A stretch of DNA of 64,000 bases from a bacterium (GCA_016124235.1 WGOC01000010.1:1-64000), one strand, 5' to 3'; shown: positions 46,300-55,970, numbered from the stretch's first letter. Notes: generated by a model from the letters alone, not told the origin. A program made the numbers and translations.

Positions 46300-47883
46300 C
46301 TACGGATGCCCCAACTGCGCGGTGGCACCGGCGACGAACGGAATGATGTGTTCCGTATTTGCACCGCGAAGCGTGATCCCCAGCAGCCGCGAATCCGGTC
46401 GCGGATTTTCCAAACTCGTCCGATAAAGTCGCAGGGAGCCGCCCTGGGCGCGAACAGCCGGGTTGCTTCCGGTCCACGCCATCGCTGATCCGGGATCGCT
46501 CACCGGCTCATAATTCCAGAACCAGCAATCGCGAACCTGTTCGCCGTAATTGATGGCGGTCTCCAGGACTTTGCCGTCCGCGTAACGCCAGAGCACCCGC
46601 GCGACGGTTTCTCCGTCGTTTAATCGCCCCCGCACACCGTGCAGCAGGTGAAGCTCCCGGCAATTGGCCAGCGAGTCACTCTTCAGATTCAATTCGCCTC
46701 CGTTGAGCGCGACCGGAGCAATTGTTTGAAATGAAATTCCACCAAACTCGTGCCGACCATATGCCAGTCCCTCCAAATCAAATGCTTCCCCGCTTCGAAC
46801 TCCGGCATCGGGCAATTCGAGCAACATAAAGCGTGAATCATTCGTCGCCTTGGCCGCATCGGTCTGAGTCCGGCCAAAGCCGGCGGGCAAGGTGAGACAG
46901 CCAAGAAGGGCAACAGCCAAAAATGCAGCCAGACTTGGACGGCGATAAAAGCTTCGACCGGGAATCATCAACGACCGCAGCCGGTCTTCGAGATCCTTGG
47001 CCTTGCCGGAAATCGCCAGCGACGAGGAGGGACAGGCACGCTCGTAGAACGCCGCCACCCGTTCAACGATGGCCGAGCCATACGCGCGCGAATCAACCTT
47101 AAGCAAAGCAATCGCCATTTCGTCGCAACATTTTTCGCGCTCGTGCCGAAGCAATCGATTCAACCACCACACAAGCGGGTGAAACCAGAACACCGCCTGC
47201 ACGACGATTTGCAGCGCGTTGGCGAGCGCATCCCATCGCACTACGTGCGCCAGTTCGTGAGCCAGTACCAGACGGCGCTGTTCAACCGTACCTTGCGAAG
47301 AAAAATGCATCGGCAGGTAAATGCATCCGCGCGCCAGCCCCCACACGAACGGCTGGCTGATTCCCACAATCAAACAAAGGCGCGGCCGGTTTTTCAGCCC
47401 GCTCAATTGCGCGAGGCGGACGAATTCGCATTCCAGCTCCATGTCCGGCTCGGTGCGGTGGCGGCGCAGGTCGCGTTGAATCTTCAGTGCCCGTCCAACC
47501 ACCGTGAGCAAAAAGGCTCCCGCGCCGACCGCCCAGATAATCCCCACCAGTTCGCTGGAAGTAATTGACCAGATGGCGCCGGCCCCGGCTGCTGCAGACC
47601 GGGCAGAATCACCTGTTGCGAAGCCGGCACCATTGGAATTGGAAAGGGTCATTGCCCGTTCCACTGCCACGGGTAACGCGTCAACGTAGGACGACGGGAG
47701 CGGCACCGAAACCATCGGTGGCAGGAAACATTTTGCCAGCACGAGCAACCACAGCAGATATCGCCAATGCGCGCTCGCCTTTCGCAGCAGCCGGCAGAGC
47801 ACCCAGACGATCCCGAAAATCAGGATCAAATGGCCGCTTTGAGCGACCAGATACGTCCACAAATGCCCGGCCACGGCGTTCAT
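46300..47883 (-). CDS. M56-family (BlaR1-type) membrane metalloprotease with an extracellular sensor-like domain
   Basis: 527 residues. Several helices lie in the first half (about 15-32, 40-58, 110-130). The protease motif is AHELAHVVRWD (His209, Glu210, His213), and HEREKCCDEMAI supplies the third ligand region near 255. After a last helix (about 317-336) the C-terminal 185 residues lie outside the membrane. They contain GRHEFGGISF, CRELHLLHGV and VLWRYADGKVLE, similar to the N-terminal domain of the 1194-residue secreted protein. In BlaR1/MecR1, ligand binding outside activates the protease, which leads to loss of the BlaI repressor. There is no penicillin-binding domain here, so the signal is different. 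Confidence 0.85.
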   Translation of the reverse strand: MNAVAGHLWTYLVAQSGHLILIFGIVWVLCRLLRKASAHWRYLLWLLVLAKCFLPPMVSVPLPSSYVDALPVAVERAMTLSNSNGAGFATGDSARSAAAGAGAIWSITSSELVGIIWAVGAGAFLLTVVGRALKIQRDLRRHRTEPDMELECEFVRLAQLSGLKNRPRLCLIVGISQPFVWGLARGCIYLPMHFSSQGTVEQRRLVLAHELAHVVRWDALANALQIVVQAVFWFHPLVWWLNRLLRHEREKCCDEMAIALLKVDSRAYGSAIVERVAAFYERACPSSSLAISGKAKDLEDRLRSLMIPGRSFYRRPSLAAFLAVALLGCLTLPAGFGRTQTDAAKATNDSRFMLLELPDAGVRSGEAFDLEGLAYGRHEFGGISFQTIAPVALNGGELNLKSDSLANCRELHLLHGVRGRLNDGETVARVLWRYADGKVLETAINYGEQVRDCWFWNYEPVSDPGSAMAWTGSNPAVRAQGGSLRLYRTSLENPRPDSRLLGITLRGANTEHIIPFVAGATAQLGHP

Positions 47884-48272
47884 TTTTCTCCCTCCGATTT
47901 TTCGCTGTCGAGCAGCTTGCGCAATTGAGCCAGATCGTCCTTTTCCAGTTTTTCGGATTGGGCAAGATGCAACATAAGCGGCGCGGCCTTGCCGCCAAAG
48001 AACCGGTTTACCATGTCCCTGACGGTTTTGGTGATCACCGTTTCCGGACGAACCGAGGGTGAGAAAACGTGAGCCTTGCCGTCAGCGCGCGAGCGAAGAT
48101 AGCCCTTGTCACGAAGCCGGCGCAGGACGGTTTGCACCGTGGCAGGCGCGATGCCGCGGTCCTTGGGGAGGCGTTCGTAGATTTGCTGCACCGTGGCTTC
48201 CTTCAGCTCCCAGACTAGCTGCAGGATTTCCGCTTCCGCCGCTCCCAAACTGGCCAATTGTTTCTTGGACAT
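47880..48272 (-). CDS. BlaI/MecI/CopY-family repressor
   Basis: 130 residues, a winged-helix repressor: LGAAEAEILQLVWELKEATV (residues 9-28), then IAPATVQTVLRRLRDKGYLR as recognition helix and wing. The C-terminal dimerisation helix includes VRDMVNRFFGGKAAPLMLHL. It overlaps the M56 gene by 4 bases, the usual repressor-protease pair. A near-ideal operator lies 21 bases before the start, so it is probably autoregulated. Cleavage of the repressor would release both its own operon and the MoxR operon. Confidence 0.9.
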   Translation of the reverse strand: MSKKQLASLGAAEAEILQLVWELKEATVQQIYERLPKDRGIAPATVQTVLRRLRDKGYLRSRADGKAHVFSPSVRPETVITKTVRDMVNRFFGGKAAPLMLHLAQSEKLEKDDLAQLRKLLDSEKSEGEK

Positions 48273-48292
48273 GGAGTAGGAAGGCCAATCTG

Positions 48293-48304
48293 GTACAGTT
48301 GTAC
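48293..48304. promoter_or_regulatory. BlaI-type operator upstream of blaI
   Basis: GTACA-GT-TGTAC is a perfect 5-2-5 inverted repeat containing the TACA-N2-TGTA core. On the minus strand a TTGACA hexamer (about 48310-48315) with a 17-base spacer places a possible -35 just upstream, so the operator would sit between -35 and -10. Confidence 0.7.
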
Positions 48305-48406
48305 GTCAATGTCAAGCGGACCAACAGATGAGAGGTAGAAACAATTTTGAAATCGCCGAAAGTGGCGCAGCTCCATCGAGCCAGAGTTATTCGAGAGCAA
48401 ACCAGA

Positions 48407-50722
48407 TTACGGTTGATCGCCTTTTGCGTTCGTCGGCTGCGGCCCGGGTTGGAGTTCCAAGATGCCGATTTCGCGAGTGAGATCCGTCGCGCCTTCCGAA
48501 ACCGCAGTCAACGTCAGGTTCGTCGTGAATCGATATTTATCGTCCAGGCGGCCGCTGCCATCAGCGCTTGGTTCGTGAAAGTGAATCAGCAACTCGAAGG
48601 TCCCGGCCGGAATATCGTCTACCGAAAATTCTCCGTCGGGACTCAATGTCATGCGGTACACCGTTGGTTCCTCCTTTTTGTCGGTTGGGACCGAGCGGAT
48701 CAAAGCGAGGTGAGATCCCCCGCTCCAGTCCAACGCAGTCCCTTGCCAGACCACCTGACCGTGAACATGCCAACCTTTTTCCGGGAAGCTTACGTCGACC
48801 CGGCCTCCAGGAACCACCTTCACCGGTTCGCTGTGCGACATTCCTGCATCATACTTGCCAATCCTCATTGGCACCGGCGGAACGGATTCAAAATGAAAAT
48901 GCCCCATCGAGTCGGCGCGTTGGACGAACGCGTTGACCGCCAGGCCAATCGGGTTACGCGATTCGGTTGCCAAGGCCACGAGTTGACCTGGAGCGGGCCG
49001 CCCATTCGACATCACAACGCCTCCAACTTCACCCCACGCCTCCAAGGTCAACGCAACCGGAGCCGAAGCATTCGACGCGGCCAGTAACCCAAATCCGACG
49101 GCTGGATCGCTGGCGACCAGAAACGCAACTGGAGCGGGCGGTGACAGCGCAAACTTTCCGGTGGAATCCGCGTGCACGAACCAAGCAGATGGGACATCGA
49201 GACTTCCGGCGCGGCCCACCACGAGCTTTCCGCCTTGGGGAACAGCGGCAATGCGCGCGCCAACAGCCATCGATCCCTCCGGACGATGAATCGTGCCAAA
49301 AATTGTTTTGCGCCGCTGCAAGCGAATCGGAGTCATCGCGTCCCATTCTGCAGGCGAGACCGGCGGAATTACGTGTTCATAATAATCTTCCGCCTCGATC
49401 GCCAAACGGATTGCTTGGGCATCCGGCTGAAAGCGAACGCGCAAACGTCCGTCGCGCACCACGACCTTGCGATCGGTCAGCCATTGAGTGTCGCCGTTGA
49501 CGACGACACCCGGAACAACCACGCAATCCGGCACTGGCTTTCCCGTTTCTTGGTCAACCACCGACGCCGACAATTCGAGCAGCGGCGTGAGATTCATCTC
49601 AACCGCTGACGAGCCGGCATTCACCTCCCGATTCGCGACCAACTGAAAACCCGGTTTGAAAACCGAAACTTTGAGATCATCATCGCCAACTTCGAATTCA
49701 CCATTTGACGCGGTTCGCTGAAGCTCGACTGACGTGTGCAAATCATCCGTTATGCGAACCAATGCGTTTGCGACCGGCCGGGCCGCGTTATCGCGTAAGA
49801 CGCCGAGACGGAGTTTCCCGGTCGGCAGTACGATGCGTAAGCCTGCCTCATCACCGCCGCGCCCAATCGAATGAACCTGTGATCGGTGATAAGGTCCACG
49901 GATCAGCAATTTCAAGATGCCATCGGCGGCAACCGGCAATTCAAAGCTCCCATCCGCAGGCGTCCAGACCGGATAATGGCTCGACAAAACTTGCGCGCCC
50001 TCCACCGGTTTATCGTCTTCATCCACAACTCGACCGTGAACACGTTTCCCTCGATGCAGAAACAAAACCGAACGCCCTTGCTTCAATTCATTGAATCGAA
50101 ACGAAGCAGGCACCGGAGCCGCGCTTGCCGATGCAATCAATGTGGCAAACTCCGGATGTACAACCACCAACTGTGCGGGTCCTTTTTCCACGGGCAAATG
50201 ATCGCAATGCCAGCGTCCTTCGTGATCCGTTGTCTCAACATGCAGCAAATTCGGCGAAAACCAGACGTCGCCTTGCGCTTCACCAAAGATCATGGCGACT
50301 TGGGCGCCGGCAACCGGCCGACCGTCATCATCAAGAATTTTTCCTTCGCCGGACACCGCGCGATCAAGATTAAGCCGCGATCGAACTTGATCGGATTCGG
50401 TCAGTACCTCAGCCAGTTCCACTTTTGCGGGCACAAAACCGTCCACTACGATCTGCCACTCTGGCCAACAGCCGGAAACGAGTGACGGTGGAATCACGAA
50501 CTGCCCATCCGCTTCAGTGACCGCTGCGGACACTCGGCTTCCAGTCAAATTTACGGAACGGATGTACACATTCTTGCCACCGACCGGGCGCTCGTCCAAT
50601 CCGGTGACCAATTGCAGCGTTACACTCTGGGCCGAACCAGCCGCCGCAACTGCCGCATTTGAGCATGCGATAACCAACGACAATGCCATCGTGATTTGCA
50701 CTCGCTTGCAAATTGGATCCAT
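48407..50722 (-). CDS. Secreted protein of carboxypeptidase-regulatory-like repeats
   Basis: 771 residues with a signal peptide (MALSLVIACSNAAVAAAG; an upstream ATG at 50722 adds 11 residues). The mature part consists of repeated beta-sandwich units of the CarboxypepD_reg type, for example GEGKILDDDGRPVAGAQVAM, GRVVDEDDKPVEGAQVLSSH and SASVVDQETGKPVPDCVVVP. It resembles the middle of the 1194-residue protein at 33746-37330, but it lacks that protein's first domain and thioredoxin-like end. It lies upstream of blaI on the same strand with a 134 bp gap. Function unknown; probably a surface or periplasmic structural or binding protein. Confidence 0.7.
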   Translation of the reverse strand: MDPICKRVQITMALSLVIACSNAAVAAAGSAQSVTLQLVTGLDERPVGGKNVYIRSVNLTGSRVSAAVTEADGQFVIPPSLVSGCWPEWQIVVDGFVPAKVELAEVLTESDQVRSRLNLDRAVSGEGKILDDDGRPVAGAQVAMIFGEAQGDVWFSPNLLHVETTDHEGRWHCDHLPVEKGPAQLVVVHPEFATLIASASAAPVPASFRFNELKQGRSVLFLHRGKRVHGRVVDEDDKPVEGAQVLSSHYPVWTPADGSFELPVAADGILKLLIRGPYHRSQVHSIGRGGDEAGLRIVLPTGKLRLGVLRDNAARPVANALVRITDDLHTSVELQRTASNGEFEVGDDDLKVSVFKPGFQLVANREVNAGSSAVEMNLTPLLELSASVVDQETGKPVPDCVVVPGVVVNGDTQWLTDRKVVVRDGRLRVRFQPDAQAIRLAIEAEDYYEHVIPPVSPAEWDAMTPIRLQRRKTIFGTIHRPEGSMAVGARIAAVPQGGKLVVGRAGSLDVPSAWFVHADSTGKFALSPPAPVAFLVASDPAVGFGLLAASNASAPVALTLEAWGEVGGVVMSNGRPAPGQLVALATESRNPIGLAVNAFVQRADSMGHFHFESVPPVPMRIGKYDAGMSHSEPVKVVPGGRVDVSFPEKGWHVHGQVVWQGTALDWSGGSHLALIRSVPTDKKEEPTVYRMTLSPDGEFSVDDIPAGTFELLIHFHEPSADGSGRLDDKYRFTTNLTLTAVSEGATDLTREIGILELQPGPQPTNAKGDQP

Positions 50723-50929
50723 CTTCTCGAATTAGAAATACGCGCCCTCTCCTCCGCCAAGCAGAATCTCCGACATCACATTCGCACAAGATGCGATCAA
50801 GGGAGCGATGCACAGAATCAGATTTGATCATCCGAACGGCTGCGGCCTGGTCCTCAATTCCACTTGAATTCGTGCGCCTCAAGCTTAGGTTGACTTAGTT
50901 TCACAAAAGGCTTTGTGCCCACCAGATCC

Positions 50930-51577
50930 ATGAAGACCACCACGCAACTGCAAAGAATAAAATCGATCGGTGTGATCATCTTCCTCGGAGCTTCCTTCGC
51001 GGCCGGTGCGCAAGAACAGACCGATCAAAAGGTTGCTTCCGAAAAGCCGGTCGCGGCCAAAGCTCAACCGGTCGCCAGCCAGGACGACACAGCGGCCGTC
51101 AAAGAAGAACCGAAGCCCAAAGCGCATGTGCTGCCGAAGGGCATCGAGGAGATTGTCAAGATGTCCGAAGCCGGCGTGGGACCGGAGCTATTGCAAAGGT
51201 TCATCGCAAATTCCGGGATCGTTTATCGACCGACCGGAGCAGACATCGTGGAGATGAAAAAGCGTGGTGTTCCGGACGAGGTAACGATGGCGATGCTGGC
51301 GCGCGACACAGAAATCAAGGAGCAGATTGAAGCCGCCCGAAATCGAGTGGCCGCCCCCGCAATCGTGCGGACCCTTTCAACAGACGGCGAACTCGATCCT
51401 GAGAGCTACGAGTTTTTCTGGTATCACTACGCGTATCCCCGGGCGCTGGCGAATTCCTACCGCACGTTGTCGCCTTACGTTGAAATGCATAACCGCCGTC
51501 ATGGCCACAACGGTCCCCAGTGGCGAACGGACGGATTCGACCGAAATTCGTTTGGTCCGGCACCGCGGCAAAGGTAG
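50930..51577 (+). CDS. Exported protein of unknown function
   Basis: About 215 residues from the ATG at 50930 (MKTTTQLQRIKSIGVIIFLG), with a signal peptide ending around AGAQEQ. A Lys/Pro/Ala-rich linker follows. The soluble part has GIEEIVKMSEAGVGPELLQR and VYRPTGADIVEMKKRGVPDE (helical repeats of a kind often seen in verrucomicrobial exported proteins) and an aromatic C-terminus. No known family recognised; divergent from the CarboxypepD-like gene. Confidence 0.6.
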   Translation: MKTTTQLQRIKSIGVIIFLGASFAAGAQEQTDQKVASEKPVAAKAQPVASQDDTAAVKEEPKPKAHVLPKGIEEIVKMSEAGVGPELLQRFIANSGIVYRPTGADIVEMKKRGVPDEVTMAMLARDTEIKEQIEAARNRVAAPAIVRTLSTDGELDPESYEFFWYHYAYPRALANSYRTLSPYVEMHNRRHGHNGPQWRTDGFDRNSFGPAPRQR

Positions 51578-51737
51578 TTCCCGCCGCTCCTGACGCGATT
51601 CAGCGCCGGCCGTTTGTCGCCCTTGCTTCGAATGAAAAATAGTCGCGCGTCATTCCATTGAAGAATTTCCACACGCTCAGTCCCAACTCAAGAGGTGAGC
51701 CCGGCGCGCTCCTGGATTCTCGGGCGGACGCTCAGGC

Positions 51738-54700
51738 TCATGGATTTTGAATCACGATGACCTGGTAAAAACCGGTTCCGGTGAGTGAAGGTTGATACTC
51801 CCAGGTGACGTCTTCGGTGCCGTCACCGCGATCCGTGACCTGGACGGTGACGAAATCCGCGGGATTCGCCGGGCTCCAGGGATTGGCGAAATCTGGTCGC
51901 TGATTCATGCCCCAGTTGAAATCCGTCGCCCCCTTGAGTCGCGCGTACTGAATGCGCAACTTACCGTTCGTGTGCACCCAGGCATGGGGCAAACGTGAGG
52001 CGTCATCGAGCGCCTTGGGGTTGGTGCCGTACGCGTATTCCACAAAATTGGCCAGGCCGTCACCATCCCAATCGTCGGCCGGACCGGTATTGGCGCCGCC
52101 GCCCGGAAACTGGGTTTGTTGCCAGTTTGCGAAAGTGGGCCCGGGTGACTGAACTTGCAGCGTGAGCTGGTCGTTCGGTTGCACACCGTAAAAACCGAGC
52201 GTTTGATTGTTGTCCGCCAATTCGGTTGGACCTTTGAAGAGGTGTTGATCGCCAACCAATACGCCGCGTTGCGATTGAATCCGACTTTTCAAATCCAGGA
52301 CGGAATCGGTCGCGAGCACGCTGAGATTCAGCCCCGGCTGACCCGCCTGGGTGATCGTGATGTTAAACGGCGTTCCACCGCCGCCACCGTTGTCGATGTT
52401 CAACTGGAGCGTATCGCCGAATTTCACATTGTAACTGGCGAGCGTGTTGCCGTCATTCAACTGCATGCCCTTGTACAGGAGCTGTTGCTGGGCCGCCGGT
52501 GTACTCGTGTTCGTCTCGATTTGCTGCTTGAGCTGCAACACGGTGTTTTGCGGATCGAACAGATAACTCAACGTCCCCGCCGTCGGATGCGAAACATAAA
52601 GCTGGATCAGATTTCCGTTGGCGGAGGACGGCGAGTAGGTGCCGGGCAGCAAGACGTAGTTTCCGTTTTGGTTGCCGGAAGCAAACGCCACCACGCGCAC
52701 CTCGTACGGCGTGTCATTCGCGAGACCGGGGATCGTCAGGTACGTCGTGTTGGCATCCGGAGTCATGCTCGTCACATGCCATACGGCGGCTGGGTCATTC
52801 GCCTCGCGAAAGTGAACGACGGCAGCGAAGTAGTTGGGATCGGCCGGCTTGGTCCAATAGACCGTCAACTGCCCATTGCCTGCGAGCACGGATGGATCCA
52901 CCACATCCGCCACGGGCGACGTTCCATAAAACAAGTCAAACACTTCCGCCCCGCTGTTCCAGACGCCGGCCGCGTCCTCTGCCCGGACGTACAATTTGAA
53001 TTTCTGCGGTGACGTCAGCCCGCTCGTATCCGGCACCCAAATAGTATTCGTGCCGATATTTTCCAAACTGTGCGGCGTGCCGATTTCGTCGTTCAGGGAA
53101 ACTTGCGAACCAGCCAGGCCGGACAAATTATCCGTGGCCGTCGTCCACGAGAATTGCAGCCCGGTCAGGTCGGTCGTCCAATAACCGCTTTTAGTCCCGT
53201 TGTTGGCGACTACATCCGTAGGCGGACCGGGCGGAGTTCCATCGACGCCGTAACCGGTTTCCGCCCAGGGCAACACCGGTTCCGCCAAGTCGCCCTGATC
53301 GATCGCCTGCGTGTAAAATTGATAATAGCCTTCGCCATCCGGTGCGCCGAAACTAAATTCGCCATAGACCACCTTGCCGGAAACGGCTTGTGAACCCGCC
53401 GCCTGCCAGTCCCCCCAAGTCACGTCATCGTTGCTGTAGCGGTAGAACAAATCGACCTGCTTCAATCCGGTGTCGTCGCTCGCGAAGTAGGGAATATTCC
53501 ACGGAACCGCACCGTGATTACCCCCCTTCCAATACCAGTAATTAAAATTCAAATGACCGTCGGCATCCGTTTCATCCGGTCGATGCCCGCCGGTTGCATC
53601 AGCCGTCTGGGAACCGTGACCGCCGATCAGATCCGGTTCGGAACTGGGCATTGAGGCGAACGTTTCCGGCGATCCCGCCGCCGAACCAATCTTCACCACG
53701 GACCAGACATTAAACGTGGGCAGATCGAACTCCAACCGACCGCCACTTTCGGAAAAAGTGAGCGTCTGGGGCGTGGGATTCTCGGCATCCACGAACGACA
53801 CCTGCACATCCCCCACCGAATAGCCGACCGGCAGCAGGACACTGAGATGCGTATCCGCCAGCGGCGTGATCGTTTGGTTCGCGACGTCGCCCGAAGGAAT
53901 GTCGATCCGGCGGTTGACGATGTGCAACAGCTTCGAACCGTCGTCGGTTTGAAAACGGTTGATGAACACATAGGGCAATTCGGTCTCGTACGTGTCAGCC
54001 GGATTGTTATGGGTAATCGCCACCTCCGGATTCACGTAAGTCGACACTTTCCCGAGAACAGTCGCGCGCAAAGTGGATTTCAACGACTCGTCGGCCGCGT
54101 TGTTGTAGTACTGCTCTGGTGCATTGCTGGTGAAAGGAATGATCCAACCTGTCCCCATGTCCTTGACGTAATCGTCCGCAAATTGATCAGCAAACGTGCG
54201 CGTGCCCGAGAGGTCGTTGCCGTTTTCATCGCGATCCGCCACCGAGCCAAAACCAATAATGACGCCACCGTCATTGGCATACTGTTCCAAAATCGCGACC
54301 TGCTGATCGGTGAGATACCGCGTATTCGGCAGCACGACGGCGTCGTATTTTTGCAACTGCGCCAAAGTCAAAAGATCGGCCCCGTCACGCCGGTCCGGGT
54401 GTCCGGCAAACACGACATCAAACGGCCAGTGCAAATCCACCAGCAGTTTGACCGCGCCCTGGAACGACGGAGTGGTTTCCCATTCCGCGTTGATTTCGCC
54501 CGCTTCGGAATACAGCACCGCAAACTGGCCGTCCTCCGGATGGTTGAACAAGGCCGGTTGCTTCGAGGGGAATTGGTAGAACGCCAGCATCGGATCCACA
54601 TAGCGTTGATAATTGTGAAATGCCACCCACCCGAGCGGATCCTGCACGAGCCCGCCGGCAGCCCACGTCTCGGCGACAAAGATCTTGTCGCTCTCGGTGA

Positions 54701-55706
54701 ATTTGGGCGGGTCCCAAACACTCGCGTTGCCGTTCAATGTGGTGGTGTTTGCCGGGAAATTCCACGACCAGAAGCGCTTGCCGAAATTGCGCATCGTCTT
54801 GTCGGTCGGGATCAGGTCCCGATTGGGATAACCCAGGGTATCCAGAAAGGTCTCCGCGATACCGAAATCAAGCAGATCGATGTTGTCCCATTGCCGCGCG
54901 GTGATGTAGCGGTTGGCGCCAAGGTAAATCGCGCGGCCGTAATTGGTCTGGCCGTACTCGCGCAAGGTCGCGGTCCATTGCTCGAAGAAATGCCGTTCCA
55001 GCCAGCGGTTGTGCTCCGTCCACGCTTTCCAGAGTTCGTCGTTGGGCGGATTGTTTTGCAGGCTGGCAATGTCGGTGTACCCGGCATCCAGCAGATGCGT
55101 TCGGTAATCGAACGAGTTCACGTCACTCACGCCAAGTGAAGACAACTCGCCGGTCGTAAAGTTGGTTCCGAGATAGGATCGAAAGCCGGTGATGGACTCA
55201 TCATCAAAAGACAAGGTCGGCAAATCGGGCGCGGCATTGTCGAGCAGGATGTAGGTGGCGCCGAGATCGATGGCCAGCTTACCGGACTCGATGAGGTAAT
55301 CGACATACCCCTGCCGCGTGAAAACCATGGAATTGCCAGGCGAACCGTCGAGATCAATTGCGGCCGCAACGGATTGAAGTGCGGGATCATCCTTGGCCGA
55401 GGATTCCACCTGACCGTTCGCATAGTACGCGGCATAAGCCGTACCCTCCTGAGCCCAACCGGCAATACTGTTGGAAATGACCCACCGCTGCTGCGGCGTC
55501 ACCGTATAATCAATCCACCCGAAGTCATCGACCACGACGCGGGTCGCCCCGCCCGCGGCAAAAATCGGTCGCGGCCCAAACAACGTCAGGCTGTTGGTGG
55601 GAGATACATCGACGGCCCTAGCCGCGTGGTCCGTCAGAAAAATCGATGCACAAAACACCGCGACTACAAAAGGACGCGAAAGCTGATTTGAACGGGAGAT
55701 AACCAT
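51738..55706 (-). CDS. Giant secreted protein: glycosidase-like, FN3-like, two ubiquitin-like domains, Ca-binding repeat
   Basis: 1322 residues. A signal peptide (FVVAVFCASIFLTDHAARA) is followed by a TIM-barrel glycosidase-like region (about 60-390: FGWIDYTVTPQQRWVISNSI; YGRAIYLGANRYITARQWDN). Next is a GATase-like/trimerisation domain (about 430-540: YDAVVLPNTRYLTDQQVAIL), Ig-like parts, and an FN3-like segment (about 830-1030). Residues 1032-1106 (52389-52613) and 1113-1186 (52149-52370) are two ubiquitin-like beta-grasp domains separated by GGGGG. After these, DDWDGDGLANFVEYAYGTNP is a thrombospondin-3/EF-hand-like Ca site, followed by a beta-rich C-terminal domain. I find no catalytic residue assignment beyond the fold. 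The protein is expected outside the inner membrane. Confidence 0.7.
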   Translation of the reverse strand: MVISRSNQLSRPFVVAVFCASIFLTDHAARAVDVSPTNSLTLFGPRPIFAAGGATRVVVDDFGWIDYTVTPQQRWVISNSIAGWAQEGTAYAAYYANGQVESSAKDDPALQSVAAAIDLDGSPGNSMVFTRQGYVDYLIESGKLAIDLGATYILLDNAAPDLPTLSFDDESITGFRSYLGTNFTTGELSSLGVSDVNSFDYRTHLLDAGYTDIASLQNNPPNDELWKAWTEHNRWLERHFFEQWTATLREYGQTNYGRAIYLGANRYITARQWDNIDLLDFGIAETFLDTLGYPNRDLIPTDKTMRNFGKRFWSWNFPANTTTLNGNASVWDPPKFTESDKIFVAETWAAGGLVQDPLGWVAFHNYQRYVDPMLAFYQFPSKQPALFNHPEDGQFAVLYSEAGEINAEWETTPSFQGAVKLLVDLHWPFDVVFAGHPDRRDGADLLTLAQLQKYDAVVLPNTRYLTDQQVAILEQYANDGGVIIGFGSVADRDENGNDLSGTRTFADQFADDYVKDMGTGWIIPFTSNAPEQYYNNAADESLKSTLRATVLGKVSTYVNPEVAITHNNPADTYETELPYVFINRFQTDDGSKLLHIVNRRIDIPSGDVANQTITPLADTHLSVLLPVGYSVGDVQVSFVDAENPTPQTLTFSESGGRLEFDLPTFNVWSVVKIGSAAGSPETFASMPSSEPDLIGGHGSQTADATGGHRPDETDADGHLNFNYWYWKGGNHGAVPWNIPYFASDDTGLKQVDLFYRYSNDDVTWGDWQAAGSQAVSGKVVYGEFSFGAPDGEGYYQFYTQAIDQGDLAEPVLPWAETGYGVDGTPPGPPTDVVANNGTKSGYWTTDLTGLQFSWTTATDNLSGLAGSQVSLNDEIGTPHSLENIGTNTIWVPDTSGLTSPQKFKLYVRAEDAAGVWNSGAEVFDLFYGTSPVADVVDPSVLAGNGQLTVYWTKPADPNYFAAVVHFREANDPAAVWHVTSMTPDANTTYLTIPGLANDTPYEVRVVAFASGNQNGNYVLLPGTYSPSSANGNLIQLYVSHPTAGTLSYLFDPQNTVLQLKQQIETNTSTPAAQQQLLYKGMQLNDGNTLASYNVKFGDTLQLNIDNGGGGGTPFNITITQAGQPGLNLSVLATDSVLDLKSRIQSQRGVLVGDQHLFKGPTELADNNQTLGFYGVQPNDQLTLQVQSPGPTFANWQQTQFPGGGANTGPADDWDGDGLANFVEYAYGTNPKALDDASRLPHAWVHTNGKLRIQYARLKGATDFNWGMNQRPDFANPWSPANPADFVTVQVTDRGDGTEDVTWEYQPSLTGTGFYQVIVIQNP

Positions 55707-55970
55707 TGATCAATACCGGAAGGTTGACATTTCCATGAGCGAAAACACCGCCGACGGCACGAGCATTCAACCGCCGGCTGGCTAAATTTTGATCGGCACC
55801 CCGCGGAGTGAACTTGAGAAATTTTCCCCACCGGACATCGCCCGGCTGACGAGCAAAAGAACCTTGCATCAAGAATGATTCATGCCCTCCGGGTCCAAAC
55901 GGCTCCCCCCATAAATCACGCGCAATCTTGCCAGCCGCCGATGGTGGGCTAGACTGTTTCACACCAATTT

